Shown here: positions 44,668-56,960 of the stretch, piece after piece
Layout of the letters: every line of letters starts with the position of its first letter
Position numbering within the stretch: position 1 is the stretch's first letter
NCBI GenBank assembly: GCA_009363875.1
Contig: CM018680.1
Coordinates: 11,415,625 to 11,479,624 of the forward strand
Reading direction: 5' to 3'
Length of the DNA: 64,000 nt
DNA from: Mikania micrantha
Taxonomy: Eukaryota; Streptophyta; Magnoliopsida; Asterales; Asteraceae
The notes under the pieces: generated by a model
Told to the model about the DNA's origin: nothing
The model's database searches: none
What the model saw: only the letters and a program-made list of their open reading frames with translations
Position numbers and translations under genes: made by a program

Positions 44668-47384
44668 TGTCGCACCCCGAGAAACCCCGTCCCTTCTGGG
44701 GCGCGAGCAACACAGATTGTCAGGATCGCAGTGTCCGGTCACACAACATGCGAGACCTATATGTCTGGTTACGCACGTACATCCAATAATTTGGATAAAA
44801 CAGTTTAGTAATATCAGAGTTACGGAAGTAAAGTATAAGTTAACAAAACAATCCAATCATTCATAGTTTGCGGAAACGTTAATTTAAAACGGTTTTCAAA
44901 ATGGTAAGTAACAATAGTTGCGGAAGCGATTAAAGTAGTTTTCAATACATAAGAATCAAATGATAACAAATGTTTGATAAACTAAGACACTTAAACAGAT
45001 GCATGCGACTCTGGCCTAGCATCCTATTCCTGGTGTGCGTGCCTTAGTTACCTAAGAAAACATGCGAGTAAAAGGTCAACACAAAGGTTGGTGAGAGCAC
45101 AAATTTGTAATCAGTAGTAAACATCAAATGTTTAAAGTAAATGTTAAGCAGGTCTATTTTTCAATACAATGCAATATCCATTGATAGCTAGTCAATATGT
45201 TTTATATCATATGCGGGTTCGCAACCGAAGCTAACATGCTGCCTCCCGCCATGTCCATCCAAGACATGGCAAATGTTGTTTGGTCAATTGTGCACTGTTC
45301 CGACCTCCAGTCGGGGTGGCCATACAGCTAGCAACAGTGGGGCTTGTCAGGCCCAAATAGTACTAATCAGAATTACCACGCTGAGCGCAACGCTCTATTA
45401 ACGGTTCGAGGTGTGTTTAATGAGGACTTATCAGTTTTGTGGATGAATGCCACACATATGCATATACGATATTAGCATGTACAAAAATAACCACAAGTGT
45501 GTAAGTTGTTCAAAAACAGTTGTATGCAATGTTTTCACCCCCAACGGTAGAAAATGTAAAAAGGGGCCGTGAACTCACCTGGTTAGCAGTTCCGGTATGT
45601 GTGTAAATGTTCGCGTCTGCGAAAGCTAGCACCTGCTAGTATGCACCTATAACCATATAGGTGTGAGTATGTGTTTTGTGGTGTGTTGTAATCCATACAA
45701 CTCCAAGTGTCGGTGTGCTCAACCGAGTGCGTGTGTTAACTAGTGAGACTCGACGAATCGTTGGTGACACGTTCGTTGTGTTTATGTGCCTTAATACACA
45801 TAAGACACCAAAATGTATCTTATGACTCTAATCGCATAAGTTACTATTTTTTAGAAAGTTTCCAATTTAGGAAAGTGTGGTTACAAAATCCCATTTCATA
45901 AAGTTAATACCAATAACATGTTTATAAAATCATGTTTTAACATTTAAAACACATCGTCGGCGCATAAATCATCATATACGCCGTTTTGCTCAAATAAAGT
46001 TTCCTAAAATAGTAAGTATTCGTTTAAAAGCTCGTTTTCACAAATCAAGGTTTCCAAATATGTTAGAAATCATTTCTAAACATATTTCAACACCCAAAGT
46101 TCATCAAAACACTTTAAAACATCAAAAGCCCTCTTTTGATTTTTAAAAGTTTCCATAAATAGCAAGTTTTTACAAAACCAAGTTTTTGACAAAATCAAAT
46201 ATCCCAATGTGTTTCTAAACACTCCAATATACATTTAACAACATCTAGACATGTCTAACATGTCTAGATTATCACAAATCCAAGACTTGCACATAAAAGT
46301 TTCCTTTTATGGCAAGTGTACCAAAATCATCACCAAATCAAACATAACTCAACCAAAACTGAAATCTAACATTTCCAAACTATAAAATCAGTAAATCTAA
46401 ATCAAATACACAACAAATCACCAACACATTCGCGCACAATAACCGTATGGAGTTGCATGTGGGTTTTTACCCATTGCATGTGCGATCTAACCATAGATAA
46501 ACAAGATAAACTACCTTAGAGCTACAGATTCAAGCTCGAACAGGTCCTGATGATGCCACACCACTGGTTTGGTGGTCGTTCCAAGTTCCTTGTCTTCTCT
46601 TCCAAACTTCTAAGGCTCCAATGGCTTCAAGATGCTCCAAGATGATCCAACTGATGATTCCTGAAGCTTGGAGGGTTGGTTTTCAATGTAGTTGGTTGAT
46701 TTGCAGAGGAGAAGTTCTGTGATGATGAGAGAAAACTGAACAAATGAGCCGGGTTGGGTTTTTATAAAATTTTTGATCTGCATGGCCTTCGCGTACCGCG
46801 AAGGCCGATCAAAATTTCTCATCGCGTACCGCGATAGGATTCGGGAGTCTCGACTCTCGGTTTGCTTCGCGTATCGCGAAGCCTTTCGCGATGGGGTTGT
46901 CGCGTACCGCGACGGGTCCCTATTCTTGTTTTTTGACCACGATGATTCGATTTTGCTCATACTTGATTCCTAACGCTTATCCTAAACATCTAATACATGT
47001 TTAAGCATATAGTCATATAATAACACATAGGTTTGATTGATCACCAACGTTCGTGAGACTCGTGTGTGTGTTTCGATAATTCCTCGAATTATCTTCGATA
47101 GTTTGTGCTCGTGTCTAACGAAGTGTTTGCACACTTGATTAATCCTAATCAACGTGTGATGCACAATTCAATAACTCCTCAAATTATTGTTTTGTGTTAG
47201 TGTTGTGTTTGCCACACTTGGTTTCCAAAACCAATGTGCAATGTATGATTCGATAGTTCCTCGAACTATCGTTTCGCAGTTGTTTGTGTTCAACTCATCT
47301 AATTAAACATAGTTAAATGAATTGCAACAAGTATGAATGTGAAATGTAAAGAATGTAAGAGTCACAATTTACCTGAAATTGCCG
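44668..47384 (-). repeat. 5' LTR of chromovirus 2 (2717 bp)
   Basis: Begins TGTCGCACCCCG like 37406. Includes the 516-base segment absent from the 3' LTR, between two TGCG words (45212-45215 and 45728-45731), and four TCGCG-TAC-CGCGA palindromes. It stops at GCCG, about nine bases short of the terminus seen at 39582. Confidence 0.88.
46784..46912. repeat. Palindrome array in the 5' LTR of chromovirus 2
   Basis: Units at 46784-46806 (10-bp arms), 46822-46834, 46867-46879 (spacer TAT) and 46900-46912, plus a half unit TTTCGCGA near 46884. Confidence 0.8.
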
Positions 47385-48229
47385 AAAACGACCCATGGAG
47401 TTGTGATAATCCGTGACAATACACACAATCATTGCGGAGGACCGGAGTCAACAACAACAACCCATGGAGTTGTGATAATCCGTGATAATCAGTGACAATC
47501 CATAAACAATGATAATCCAATCATATGAATATCATAATGATAAACCAGGTGTCACCCATGTGTTATCAAAAAAATATTTAAATCTGGTATACATGTTCCA
47601 CCTCCGAGTTTAAAAACAAAATAATTTAAAATGGAGGTTATGAGAACTCACCTGAATTCCTTAGAATCAGTGTTCTTGTAAAATGCGCGCTCACATATAT
47701 GAAATCAAAAGCAATTCAATCAACTCGGGTGTTCGTGTTCATAAGCATACGCGTTTCATTTCCATTAAGTGTCCATAAGTGTTTACTTTTAAATCCATAA
47801 GTATTTCATTAACTTAGTTTATTTAATCTAAGTTAAAATGATTTACTCAATATTTTATTGTAGTCATCTTTAGAATGAACTTTAGACTTGATAGTTTAAA
47901 TCATTCCATTATGATGACTAGTTGTGATATCCTATATGTGTTCCCATAGATATGTATATTTAAGGGTAATAACCTAGTCATACATGCATGATTTATTTAT
48001 ATTAACCACCATGGTCTAAGTTAGTCAAAATTTAATTGAACTTAGGAAACCATACTTAATTTTACTCATATAAAATATTCATTGTATACAATCTCATAAA
48101 TTTTCAACTTAAGTTTTATTAAGAAAGGTGGTAACTAAATCTATTCATGTATGCATGGGGAGGTATTATGCTATATTATTCATCTCTAATTATGTGTGTT
48201 AGTGTAGTTTCCCACTAGTTCGATAGAAG

Positions 48230-48690
48230 TTTAGGTTCGACTGCATTTAGTCCACTCATACCCATAGGTTCGCTGCCCATATAAATGATTTAAGGTTTTT
48301 AGGGTTCGGCCGAGTATATACAAGTCCAAGGGCCATGGGTTCGGCAATCCACCAAGCTCACAAGGGTCCCAGGTTTGCTGCTTTGGTTCAAGGATGAGCA
48401 GCCCATAGGTTCGGCCTCCTAGTGTTCGGTTGAGTGCTAAGGTTCGGCCAAGGGAGAAGGTTCGGCCATCCAAGGTTCGTCCCTTCTATGGTTCGTCCAA
48501 GGGTTCGTGCAACATGTGGGTTCGGCCATCGTTTGGTTCGTGGCAGCCGGTTCGGGTAGGGGAAGGTTCGGCAATGCAAGGTTTGGCCAGCATGGGTTCG
48601 TGGCACTCTAGGTTCGCCCATCTAGGGTTCGTGAGTCCACAGGTTCGTGACACTGGTTAGGGTTCGACCAGCCCAAGGTAGGTTCGGCCG
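48230..48690. repeat. GGTTCG motif array in the LTR
   Basis: About 20 irregularly spaced GGTTCG words (CGAACC on the element's sense strand), often as GGTTCGGCC, GGTTCGTGG or GGTTCGCTG. No stable period. A related array lies at 56480-56960 in chromovirus 3. Confidence 0.75.
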
Positions 48691-49701
48691 ACCTACTTTC
48701 CAGCGAACCAGTTGCTTATCATCATCATCTTCGAGTTCTAACTTAATGCAGGCTCATCCATGATTTCTTCAAGCTCATACAAGTTCGTTATAGTGTTTTC
48801 AAGATGTAGAAATCGTTTAAATAATAAAGTTGTGAACCGGTTGTGTTTAAGTGAAAAACAAAAAGTAAAACACGAGATTTACCTTCTAAACTTGATCGAA
48901 AGCTAAATTTCTTCGTGGGGTTGTGTTCTCCTTGATTATACGGTCGTTTGGACACCAAGATCTCGTGAAATGGTTATGAATTGAAGGAGAAAACTTAGAG
49001 AGAAGTTAGAGAGAGAGAGAGGAGATGAACAAATTCTTGTGTTTAGAGAGAGAAAGAGACTGTGAGAAATTAAGAAGAAGAAGGAATTCTTCTTTCTTAT
49101 ACCTCGTTTCGTCCCCATGTGCTCGGTCTCGTTTATTTCGCGATAATAATTATTAAACGCTCGGTTTTTCTCCTAAAACATATTTATAATATAAGGCGTT
49201 TAAATATTCATATTTTGTTTAATAAAAATGATTTTAATTTAATGTTGTTTCGTAAAATGATTTCGTTTAATTTCGTTAAATCATTTATTTAATAAAACGA
49301 TTCCTTCAAATACGTCTTAGGTTGTAATTTCTAATAAACGTTTTTAAATTCCTTTTCTTATTTTAATATAGTTAGATATTATTTCGTTATCTCTCCTAAA
49401 CGCGTTACTCACGTACGTATTCGTAAAGATCGTCAAATTTTCGAATCCAACGCTCGTATCGTATTTTGATTCGATTTACGATTTATGGAATATCGTTTCA
49501 GGATATTATTCCTAATAATTATATTCGTGTGAATCGTCACCCACGCGAATACATTATTAAGTTAATATTTCTGAAATAACATTCGCGTTTAATTTATAAT
49601 GGTAACCTCTCCAACGCGTAATCGTTTTCAATAATGCTTTCATTATTTATTATGCTGAATATTATAATTTCTCAATCCAAATCCAACTAAACCATATCAC
49701 T

Positions 49702-49814
49702 GACACATCCATGATAGACCGAAATAAGCTTATATATAGGGCATATGTAGCAGTAGGTCGCAACCTATCCAACCACCGTCCCACCACCAATTCGATAAAC
49801 GATGACCATGTGTC
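49702..49814 (-). repeat. Structured hairpin unit a, 5' LTR copy
   Basis: LTR counterpart of 30190-30302: same outer arms and core, and inner hairpin TAGGT-CGCA-ACCTA. Confidence 0.75.
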
Positions 49815-49911
49815 CTTGACTATGTTTAGTAACCAAACAATAACCAACTCATAACTCTTTGTCATTCAAAACCAAAACCTCGGATTCTCCTCACCAAAGC
49901 CTCAACACTGA

Positions 49912-50018
49912 TATAATCATGATAAACCGAAGATGGTTTATGTATAGGGCATACGTAGAGGTCAGTCGCAACTGCCTCAGCCGCCATCCCACCACCTCTT
50001 CGATAGACCATGATTATA
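49912..50018 (-). repeat. Structured hairpin unit b, 5' LTR copy
   Basis: LTR counterpart of 30400-30506 with the same paired blocks. Confidence 0.75.
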
Positions 50019-50069
50019 TCCTTGACTATCTTTGGTTATAGATTCCTATACCACTACCATTCCAAATCA

Positions 50070-50098
50070 ACCACGAAATTCTTCTAACGGGGGTAAAC
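50070..50098 (+). other. 3' end of a plus-strand gypsy internal region with polypurine tract
   Basis: Reads ACGAAATTCTTCTAACGGGG then GTAAAC directly before a TGTGACATT LTR start. The ACGAAATT word and following purine run are the usual end of Tekay-like internal regions. Everything further upstream of that element is gone. Confidence 0.55.
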
Positions 50099-50418
50099 TG
50101 TGACATTCGTCAATTTTTCAGGTTTAAATCTCAACTGAAGCTTCAATGTTGTGTAGCTATATTAGGCAAATTTAAACTCACCCAAATTCAACAAGTTAAT
50201 ATTTCAAATTAATTGGTTCACAATCAAATCTCAAAACTTAAAACTTCGATGTTATAATTTAAATCTTGTTGTTTAGTAAAACGAATATTGGGTTCAAAAA
50301 AAAATAGTCGAATAAATATATATATATATTTTAGGAACCCAATTATACTATTATACATAACCTTCTTATTTTCGTTTAACTCACTCTCACCCATCATCAA
50401 CAAAAATATTAAGACAAC

Positions 50419-50420
50419 TA

Positions 50421-50496
<76 letters not shown>
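50419..50496. repeat. (TA)n microsatellite
   Basis: Nearly pure TA run of about 75 bases with one early GT. Its length is likely to vary between individuals. Confidence 0.92.
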
Positions 50497-50499
<3 letters not shown>

Positions 50500-50569
50500 G
50501 TGATGACTAGCATAAAAGTAATAAAACTAAAGGAAATATATGTATATGTATATACATGTAAGATCAATG

Positions 50570-50571
<2 letters not shown>

Positions 50572-50610
<39 letters not shown>
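50572..50610. repeat. (TA)n(CA)n microsatellite
   Basis: TA run of about 30 bases followed by four CA units. Confidence 0.9.
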
Positions 50611-50612
<2 letters not shown>

Positions 50613-50857
50613 ATTTAACGCCACAAATAAAAAAAATAAATACTTCTTAGTATCATTCCCATATTTACTTTTCTATGACAATACGTACATACAACAATCA
50701 TTGTTTCACCCCATACCTTTTCTTTCTTCTCATTTTAACGGCAAAGAAAAAGAAACATCTAAACACCATACTTCAACTTTCTTTTACCCAAATTCACACT
50801 CAACATTAAAATATTTACTCACTTATTTTATTGTGTAGGACCATACTTTCTTACTAC

Positions 50858-50865
50858 TATATAAG
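50858..50865 (+). promoter_or_regulatory. TATA box of the plus-strand gypsy LTR
   Basis: TATATAAG, the only strong TATA box in the LTR part that lacks dinucleotide runs. Transcription would start near 50890. Confidence 0.5.
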
Positions 50866-52699
50866 AGGCTTGCAAGCATTGAAATAACACGTTTAAAAAT
50901 AATTCAAACCCACAAAACACAACCAATCTATCTATTTCGTTCCACAACACCACCATTTGGTCCAACTTAATCATCATCTTCATCAATTTTCAAGATAAAC
51001 TCTTATTCTTCTCCTTGCTTGTTAAGGTGAAACCTGCTCTCAAAAGTTAAATTTTAAATTATTTGAACACACAAATACTCGGTTCCCTTTTGAGAACAGA
51101 ATCTGTCCCGAATTCAAATTTATATAACTTTAGCATAAAAAGTCGAAATGAAGAAAACTCTAACACTATGATTAAGCTCATTGAGTTAGCTTTCCAAGCA
51201 CTACTTATGCGTATTCTAACTCAACCAAATGATACCCGAAACAGCCTCTACAAAATGAGTGCGCATAATTGGACCTTCTGATTTGAGTGGCTGTTTCGGC
51301 CTATTTTCGAGCATAATCATAAAAACTTTTCTAAACACAATTTTTTCAGGACACATTAAAATACTAGACTGTAAAGTCTCGTAATTTTTGAAAACCGTTT
51401 GCTATTTTAAAAGCTCACTCGAAAATGTTAAACATAATCTGTCAAAAACGAAAATTTTATAAATGTATACTTACATGTCCTATCTATATATTTTCCATGA
51501 AAATGAAACTCATTTGTATATTTATATATACATATATAAAGTATCTTAAAATGTTTATTGTTGAAATATGGTATTTTAAAGTGTTGGGTATTGATAAACA
51601 AAAATAGATATTTTTCAATGCGTCGTTATAATGTCCAAATTTCTTAAAAATAATAATAAGTGATTATCCTCTAAGGCATTGTAACATGTTTTATAATTAT
51701 AAAGACACGATATTTCTACAAAAGAAAAACCCGTCAAGATAAAAATACCTAGAAAACATAACACTAAATAACACAACAAAAACATAGAATTTATAAGTTC
51801 TCGAACTCAACCTAAGTCTATAATATTATAGGAACCAAGTAGGGGTTTAAACACAAGACGATATTCTCACTCTCAGGACCCGGATCTACACTAACAGTGA
51901 GTTTCACGGCCCCTATTTCTACAATATTTTTTTTACTAACTCACAGGGGGAAAAATCATGCTTGTACTCGTTTCATTGACACAAGTGGTTTTGGTTCAAC
52001 ACATTATTACATGAGTCACATTTATCGCTTTTAAGTCCCCTATTCTATAACCGTTAATTTTGGTAAACGTGAATTATTGGGAATAGTACTATTCGGGAGT
52101 GACAACCCCCACCCGTGGTTAGTAGCTCTAACTTTGATTGTAGGTCAGATCGGATGCATAATATTCATCTCAATACAATGTTTTGCGATAGAACATTGGG
52201 ATGGGGCAATTCAATCATGTCGAGTTCGGTTATGGGAGCTCATGGTAATAATTAATATACACAACTCATGATATTGTTTTTGAGAACAATAGTCACATTT
52301 TGAAACCTAGTGGTCGAATGAAACAACTCAATTTTTACGTGTCTAAACCTGTGAACTCACGAGCTTTATGCTGACTATTTTTAGCATGTATTTCTCAGAT
52401 AATTGAAGCAAGCACGGGGACATATTTTGGAATTGATTTGCTAGAAGTCACGACACATTCACATACATAGTTTTGGTTTTTTCTTGCATAGCCTATTGAC
52501 TTAGGTCGTGTTTGTAAAATCTTATATGCATATTTTGAAGATTAGAACCAATGTTTTGTTATAAGTCAGATGACTGTAATTTAAGATTGGATATAAAACT
52601 TTATTATGAATGCATTTAGAAGTCGTTCAATGTAAACAATGACTGTGAGATCATGACCGTCGCACCTCGCGTGTTCCGCCTTGGTGGGGTGTGACATAT

Positions 52700-52711
52700 T
52701 GGTATCAGAGC
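52700..52711 (+). other. Primer-binding site after the plus-strand gypsy LTR
   Basis: A perfect TGGTATCAGAGC, three bases after the LTR end. Confidence 0.85.
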
Positions 52712-54718
52712 CATTGGTTATAGAGAACCAGGTTGCATGTAGTAACTTGAACTATAACTGTAGGCTCGCAATGTTCCATTCGTACTTGACATATAGGGAT
52801 GACTTAAGTAAAAACATTCTAAGATTGTTGTATTGCTAGCATGTCAATAACATGTAACCATGTTCACGTGTACTCATCGGTTGAGGATCACCCTATTCAC
52901 ACCATCTCCACCATCGTTGTTAGCTTAGACACCATCACCCATCGAGGTTTCTAGCAATACCATGGAGGAGGTCACGGTGTCAAACGACAAATACATTGAA
53001 GAGAATTACGAGTCCAATCTAGAAGAGTCACCAGGGAGTCTAGTTGAGGATGATGCATGCCAGGTTATCACTAGGAACGAGAATACTGAATCTAAAGAGA
53101 TTTTACCATAAACAATGTTCTAGGGACACTCTATTTTAGATAAGATGGAGGACGACACTTCCAGGGCTTAGAGTAGTTTCTCTAGCACCATCCAACTCAA
53201 GTGAATACTTTGTTAAACACTTTATTTGGAATAACTCTCAACCATGTAACCGTTGGTTACAGGGTGGACTCATGATGTCCTTATGGATAGCACTCTGAAC
53301 TGAGATAGGAGGAACCAAAATGATTTTGTAAGGTAAATTGACGATTACGGGTGGCCAACGTAGTGGTGAATTTACAGGTACATATTATATTTGGCGAAAC
53401 CTATTGTTCAGAATACAAATCAAACCAAACCAATAAAAAAAATTTAGGAGATATTGAAAACACCTTACAAAGGATTTCATTTCCATTCATCACTAACAAC
53501 CTGATTGAAGGATGGATTAAGACTCCAAAATCTTCTCTCCTTACTTATGATCGTCGTACGTTCATTGAACCTCCAATGGTTTCGTACGTTCACTAAACCT
53601 CTAATGGTGCAACCCTGGCACTTCACTTGAGTACTCATAATTGTAAATCAAGTCAATGACTCAACATCAAGGGTAATACATACCCTGACCGCACCCACCC
53701 ATATAGAAAACCATTTAATCGAATCCAGAGGACTGTGAATAAAAATGAAGGATTGAATTGACACAATGAGCATTTCCTCACTTGAAACTAAAGCTGGAAC
53801 AACCTCGTCTACTAGGGTTTTGTCGACCATTCATTCACCACAAGTCTCACAAATTCGAAATTACTTGCATCTTTAAGAAACCAGAGGTTGATGAGAAAAT
53901 AGTGGTTGACTAAATCAACACCACACTATACCTCAAGTGATAGAGGTTTTGATGACGGTCACTGATGGTTTAAAAATATCCATTATTTCCTCCTCATACT
54001 TGATACTAGTAAGCCTATAGCACTCATCATAACCTTCTTTAGATGACTATCTTGACATAAATCATAACGTAGCCTCTATGCAATCCTCATGATCTGAGTA
54101 TAGGAATTAGAAATGAGAAATTGTAGTAAGATAATATGCCACTCTGTTGTGGCCATTAATTTCTTTTATATACTAACTTCCCTCCTCAGGGTGAAAACTG
54201 AAGAAAAAAAATCCTAAGTCAATAAGTATTATCATTTAGATGAACACTTTAACTAATAGTAAATACCTATACCTCAAATCATTCCTTATACCTATTTCAA
54301 TAGCATTCAATTACTTCGGGTATGATCATCTCCATAGAATCGCCAAATCATATTTCATCTTTTGATGCACAAACTCTCATCAATACATCCTAAGTGAAAG
54401 TACTTTAACTGATTGCTCTCCCATTATGAGTGATCAACACTCGTAAAACAGTGCAGTGATTTCAATCTTATTTCTTGTTTCAACTTTGGATTATGTAACC
54501 ACATAACACAATGTGTATGATAAAAAAAAACCCTCCTAAATAAATATCAAAGGAAGATGTCAACACAAACTTTAGACAGTTAATTAAACACCTACTATAA
54601 TGTTATCCATAAAAACCATAATTACCCACGTACCATGTCATAGATTCTATCTCGTTGTTTCCATCATGTAACCAAAGCTTATCCTCGTTGTGGTTCTATG
54701 TAGAACTATCACATCTGT
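52712..54718 (+). other. Decayed internal region of the plus-strand gypsy element
   Basis: Follows the primer-binding site. One acidic 49-codon frame (52962-53111, starting MEEVTVSNDKYIEE) could be a gag start remnant but matches no motif I know. The rest has no recognisable gag or pol block. Confidence 0.4.
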
Positions 54719-56479
54719 TGTAACACCCCGACCGGCGGCGGAAACGTCGGGATGCCACGAGGGATGTGTAGATTGTTCAAAAGCTCGTGGGCATCTAAGT
54801 AAATCATCACATATCATTTAATTCAACCCAAATAATTACACAAAAATCATGTCTATCATGAATCAGTTACATCAAATACAAAAGAGATTTAGCTAAACTA
54901 ACTAAACTCTAAACGCCATAAATTTAGTTAATTAGCTAAGTCCAGGAATCCTATGTGATGATGTCCAAAAGTGAGAATTCATCTTCTTCAACCTACTTAG
55001 CTTCATCACCTGAAACATGTAAGAAAATCAAGTGTCAACTACGAAGTAGTTGGTGAGTAATCATAAGTTTTTATACTTAAAAGTTTTTTAATAAAATGAG
55101 TTTAAAAGTTTGTGTTTAAAATGGTTTTATAAAAATACTTCGTTTAAAGCGAGTATAAGACTTATGATCTTCCTGAGAAAATCCATATGAATACCTGTAA
55201 GAGATAATCCAACACACATCCACCAACTCAACAATCAACATTCAATCAACACATAACCACATAACAATTAAATCATAGTCAATCATAGCTAATCATAGTC
55301 AATAATAAATAACCAATCACATAACCATTCAACCAATCTCAACATCAATAATCTCAAATAATATCTGTGACTATACATGGACATTATTTAATTAACATAA
55401 GTTAAAGACATGATCCATGGAGTGGTCGCTAACCACGTGACAATACATGAAGTCAAAGAAATTAACCGAAGTCAAAGGCAATGATTCACAGAGTGGAAAA
55501 CATCCACGTGACAATACATGATGTCAAAGCAATTAACCGAAGTTAAGAGCAATGATTCTCGGAGTTTGTGACAATACGTGTAATCTTTGTTATTGACCGA
55601 AGTCAATAACAATGTTTACACGGATATAAGATAATAAGAGATAATCCATAATAAATGATAATTTTATATTGTGAATATCATATTGATAAACAGGTATTAT
55701 CCTTGTGTTATCAAAATAATATTTAATTTGGTATACATGTTTCACCTCCGAGTTTTAAAACAAAACAGTTTAAAGAAAGGGAGGTTATGAGAACTCACAT
55801 GAATCCTTAGAATCAGTGTTCTTGTAGTATGCGCGCTCACGTAAGATAAATCGATCACTGACTCAACCACCTTAAATTATTGTGTGTTGTGCACTCATAA
55901 GCACATGGGTTTTATTTTAATTAAATCTCCTCACATGTTCACTTTTAACTCCCTAGGTGTTTCACTAACTTAGTTTAATTATTCTAAGTTAAGTTGTTAC
56001 ACCAACTTTTAGTATGTATCACATTACAAGGATAATTCAAACTTGTTAGTGTTCATTATCCAATATATTATGATCTTTTACCCAATATGTCAAAGTTATA
56101 TAAGTTGTGAAGGGCTTATCCTTTTAACTTATGTATATACATTCTTAGTTGCATGCATGCATAATCCTCATTCTCCACCATGGTTAAAATTATAATAAAA
56201 TTCTAGTTTAGGTTTAATAAACCAAATCTTGGGAAATGTCCTATTACATTAACCCTTACAATTTAGAGTGTTACATCTAAATTTATGTCTAGAAAATATT
56301 AACTAGGTCATACTTATAAAGGGTTTTAAATAATGTAATTCATAACTCAATCCCATTATTATATAAAAAAAATATGATGATTCTTTAGGAATAATCATGC
56401 ATGCTTACTCTTTGTTCATCCCCAAAGTGTTAGGCATTTATGAAGCCCCCAACCCATGATTCAATTATTAATAGAGTTC

Positions 56480-56960
56480 GTTCCATGTAATAGTAGCGAA
56501 CCTATATACAAAATACCTAGGTTCGGCTTTATCAATAGTGAAGGTTCGTTCCTATGGTTCATGACGCATTATGTTTGGCCACAATGTAATAGTTTATGTT
56601 GAGGAGGAGGTTCGCCGCTATGTGCATCCCCACGAACCCCTCAGGTTCGCTGCCTAGTGTCCAGATGAGGGCTAAGGTTCGCTCCATGGTTTAGGGTTCG
56701 GCTACTTAGAAGGTTCGGCCTCTTAGGTGGGTTCGCTGCATGCAGAACAGCCTCACGAACCCCTTTAGCCTATAGGTTCACGAAGGATATAGGTTCGGGG
56801 CTGAAAAGAAGTTGGCTGGCATGAAAGGTTCGCTCCATGGCAGGGTTCGCTGCCATGGGTTCGTCTGGGTTCGTGGCCTCCGAAGGGTTCGGCTGGCCAA
56901 GGCTCGCTCCTCACTAGCTTGCTCAGCAAGGTTCGTGGGGCTCAAAAGGTTCGGCCCAGC
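56480..56960. repeat. GGTTCG motif array in the chromovirus 3 LTR
   Basis: About 15 GGTTCG words, mostly followed by GCTGC, GCTCC or GGC. The spacing and flanks differ from the array of chromovirus 1, although the motif is the same. Confidence 0.7.

Larger units (their letters stand above)
37406..47384 (-). mobile_element. Chromovirus 2 (nested, Tekay-like), minus strand, 9979 bp
   Basis: The 3' LTR is at 37406-39582 and the 5' LTR at 44668-47384. The primer-binding site is beside the latter and gag-pol lies between them. It sits inside the 5' LTR of chromovirus 1, whose sequence continues on both sides (CAACAACAA on the left, AACGACCCATGG on the right). The element's right terminus has lost about nine bases, so the 5-bp duplication (AACAA expected) cannot be confirmed. 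About 6 differences in the first 165 LTR bases make it younger than its host. It belongs to a different subfamily: different LTR, no hairpin units. Confidence 0.9.
27807..50069 (-). mobile_element. Tekay-like chromovirus 1 (outer), minus strand, split by a nested element
   Basis: The 3' LTR is at 27807-30784, polypurine tract at 30785-30795, gag-pol at 30819-35354, leader with hairpin repeats at 35355-36734, and primer-binding site at 36735-36746. The 5' LTR is in two parts (36750-37405 and 47385-50069) around a nested chromovirus. The C-terminal chromodomain and multi-kilobase LTRs fit the Tekay (Del) clade. The right end lacks the last about 220 bases of the LTR. Over the first 90 or so LTR bases I count about nine differences between the two LTRs, making this element older than the nested one. 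Confidence 0.88.
47385..50069 (-). repeat. 5' LTR of chromovirus 1, second part (truncated)
   Basis: Continues the LTR interrupted at 37405. Contains the full GGTTCG array (48230-48690, about 20 motifs) and hairpin units at 49702-49814 and 49912-50018. It matches 30563 and earlier up to CCATTCCAAATCA, then joins unrelated gypsy 3' sequence, so roughly the last 220 bases are missing. Confidence 0.85.
50099..52696 (+). mobile_element. Plus-strand gypsy LTR flanked by both a polypurine tract and a primer-binding site
   Basis: Starts TGTGACATTCG and ends GGGGTGTGACA, about 2.6 kb, with TG..CA ends. A polypurine tract abuts the left side and a primer-binding site the right. The LTR therefore borders two internal regions, as in a tandem LTR-internal-LTR-internal-LTR array. 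A TATA box lies at 50858. No protein-coding content was recognised. Confidence 0.6.

Noticed and set aside
50418..50624. Open frames full of Tyr-Ile repeats
   Set aside because: They are the translation of TA microsatellites.
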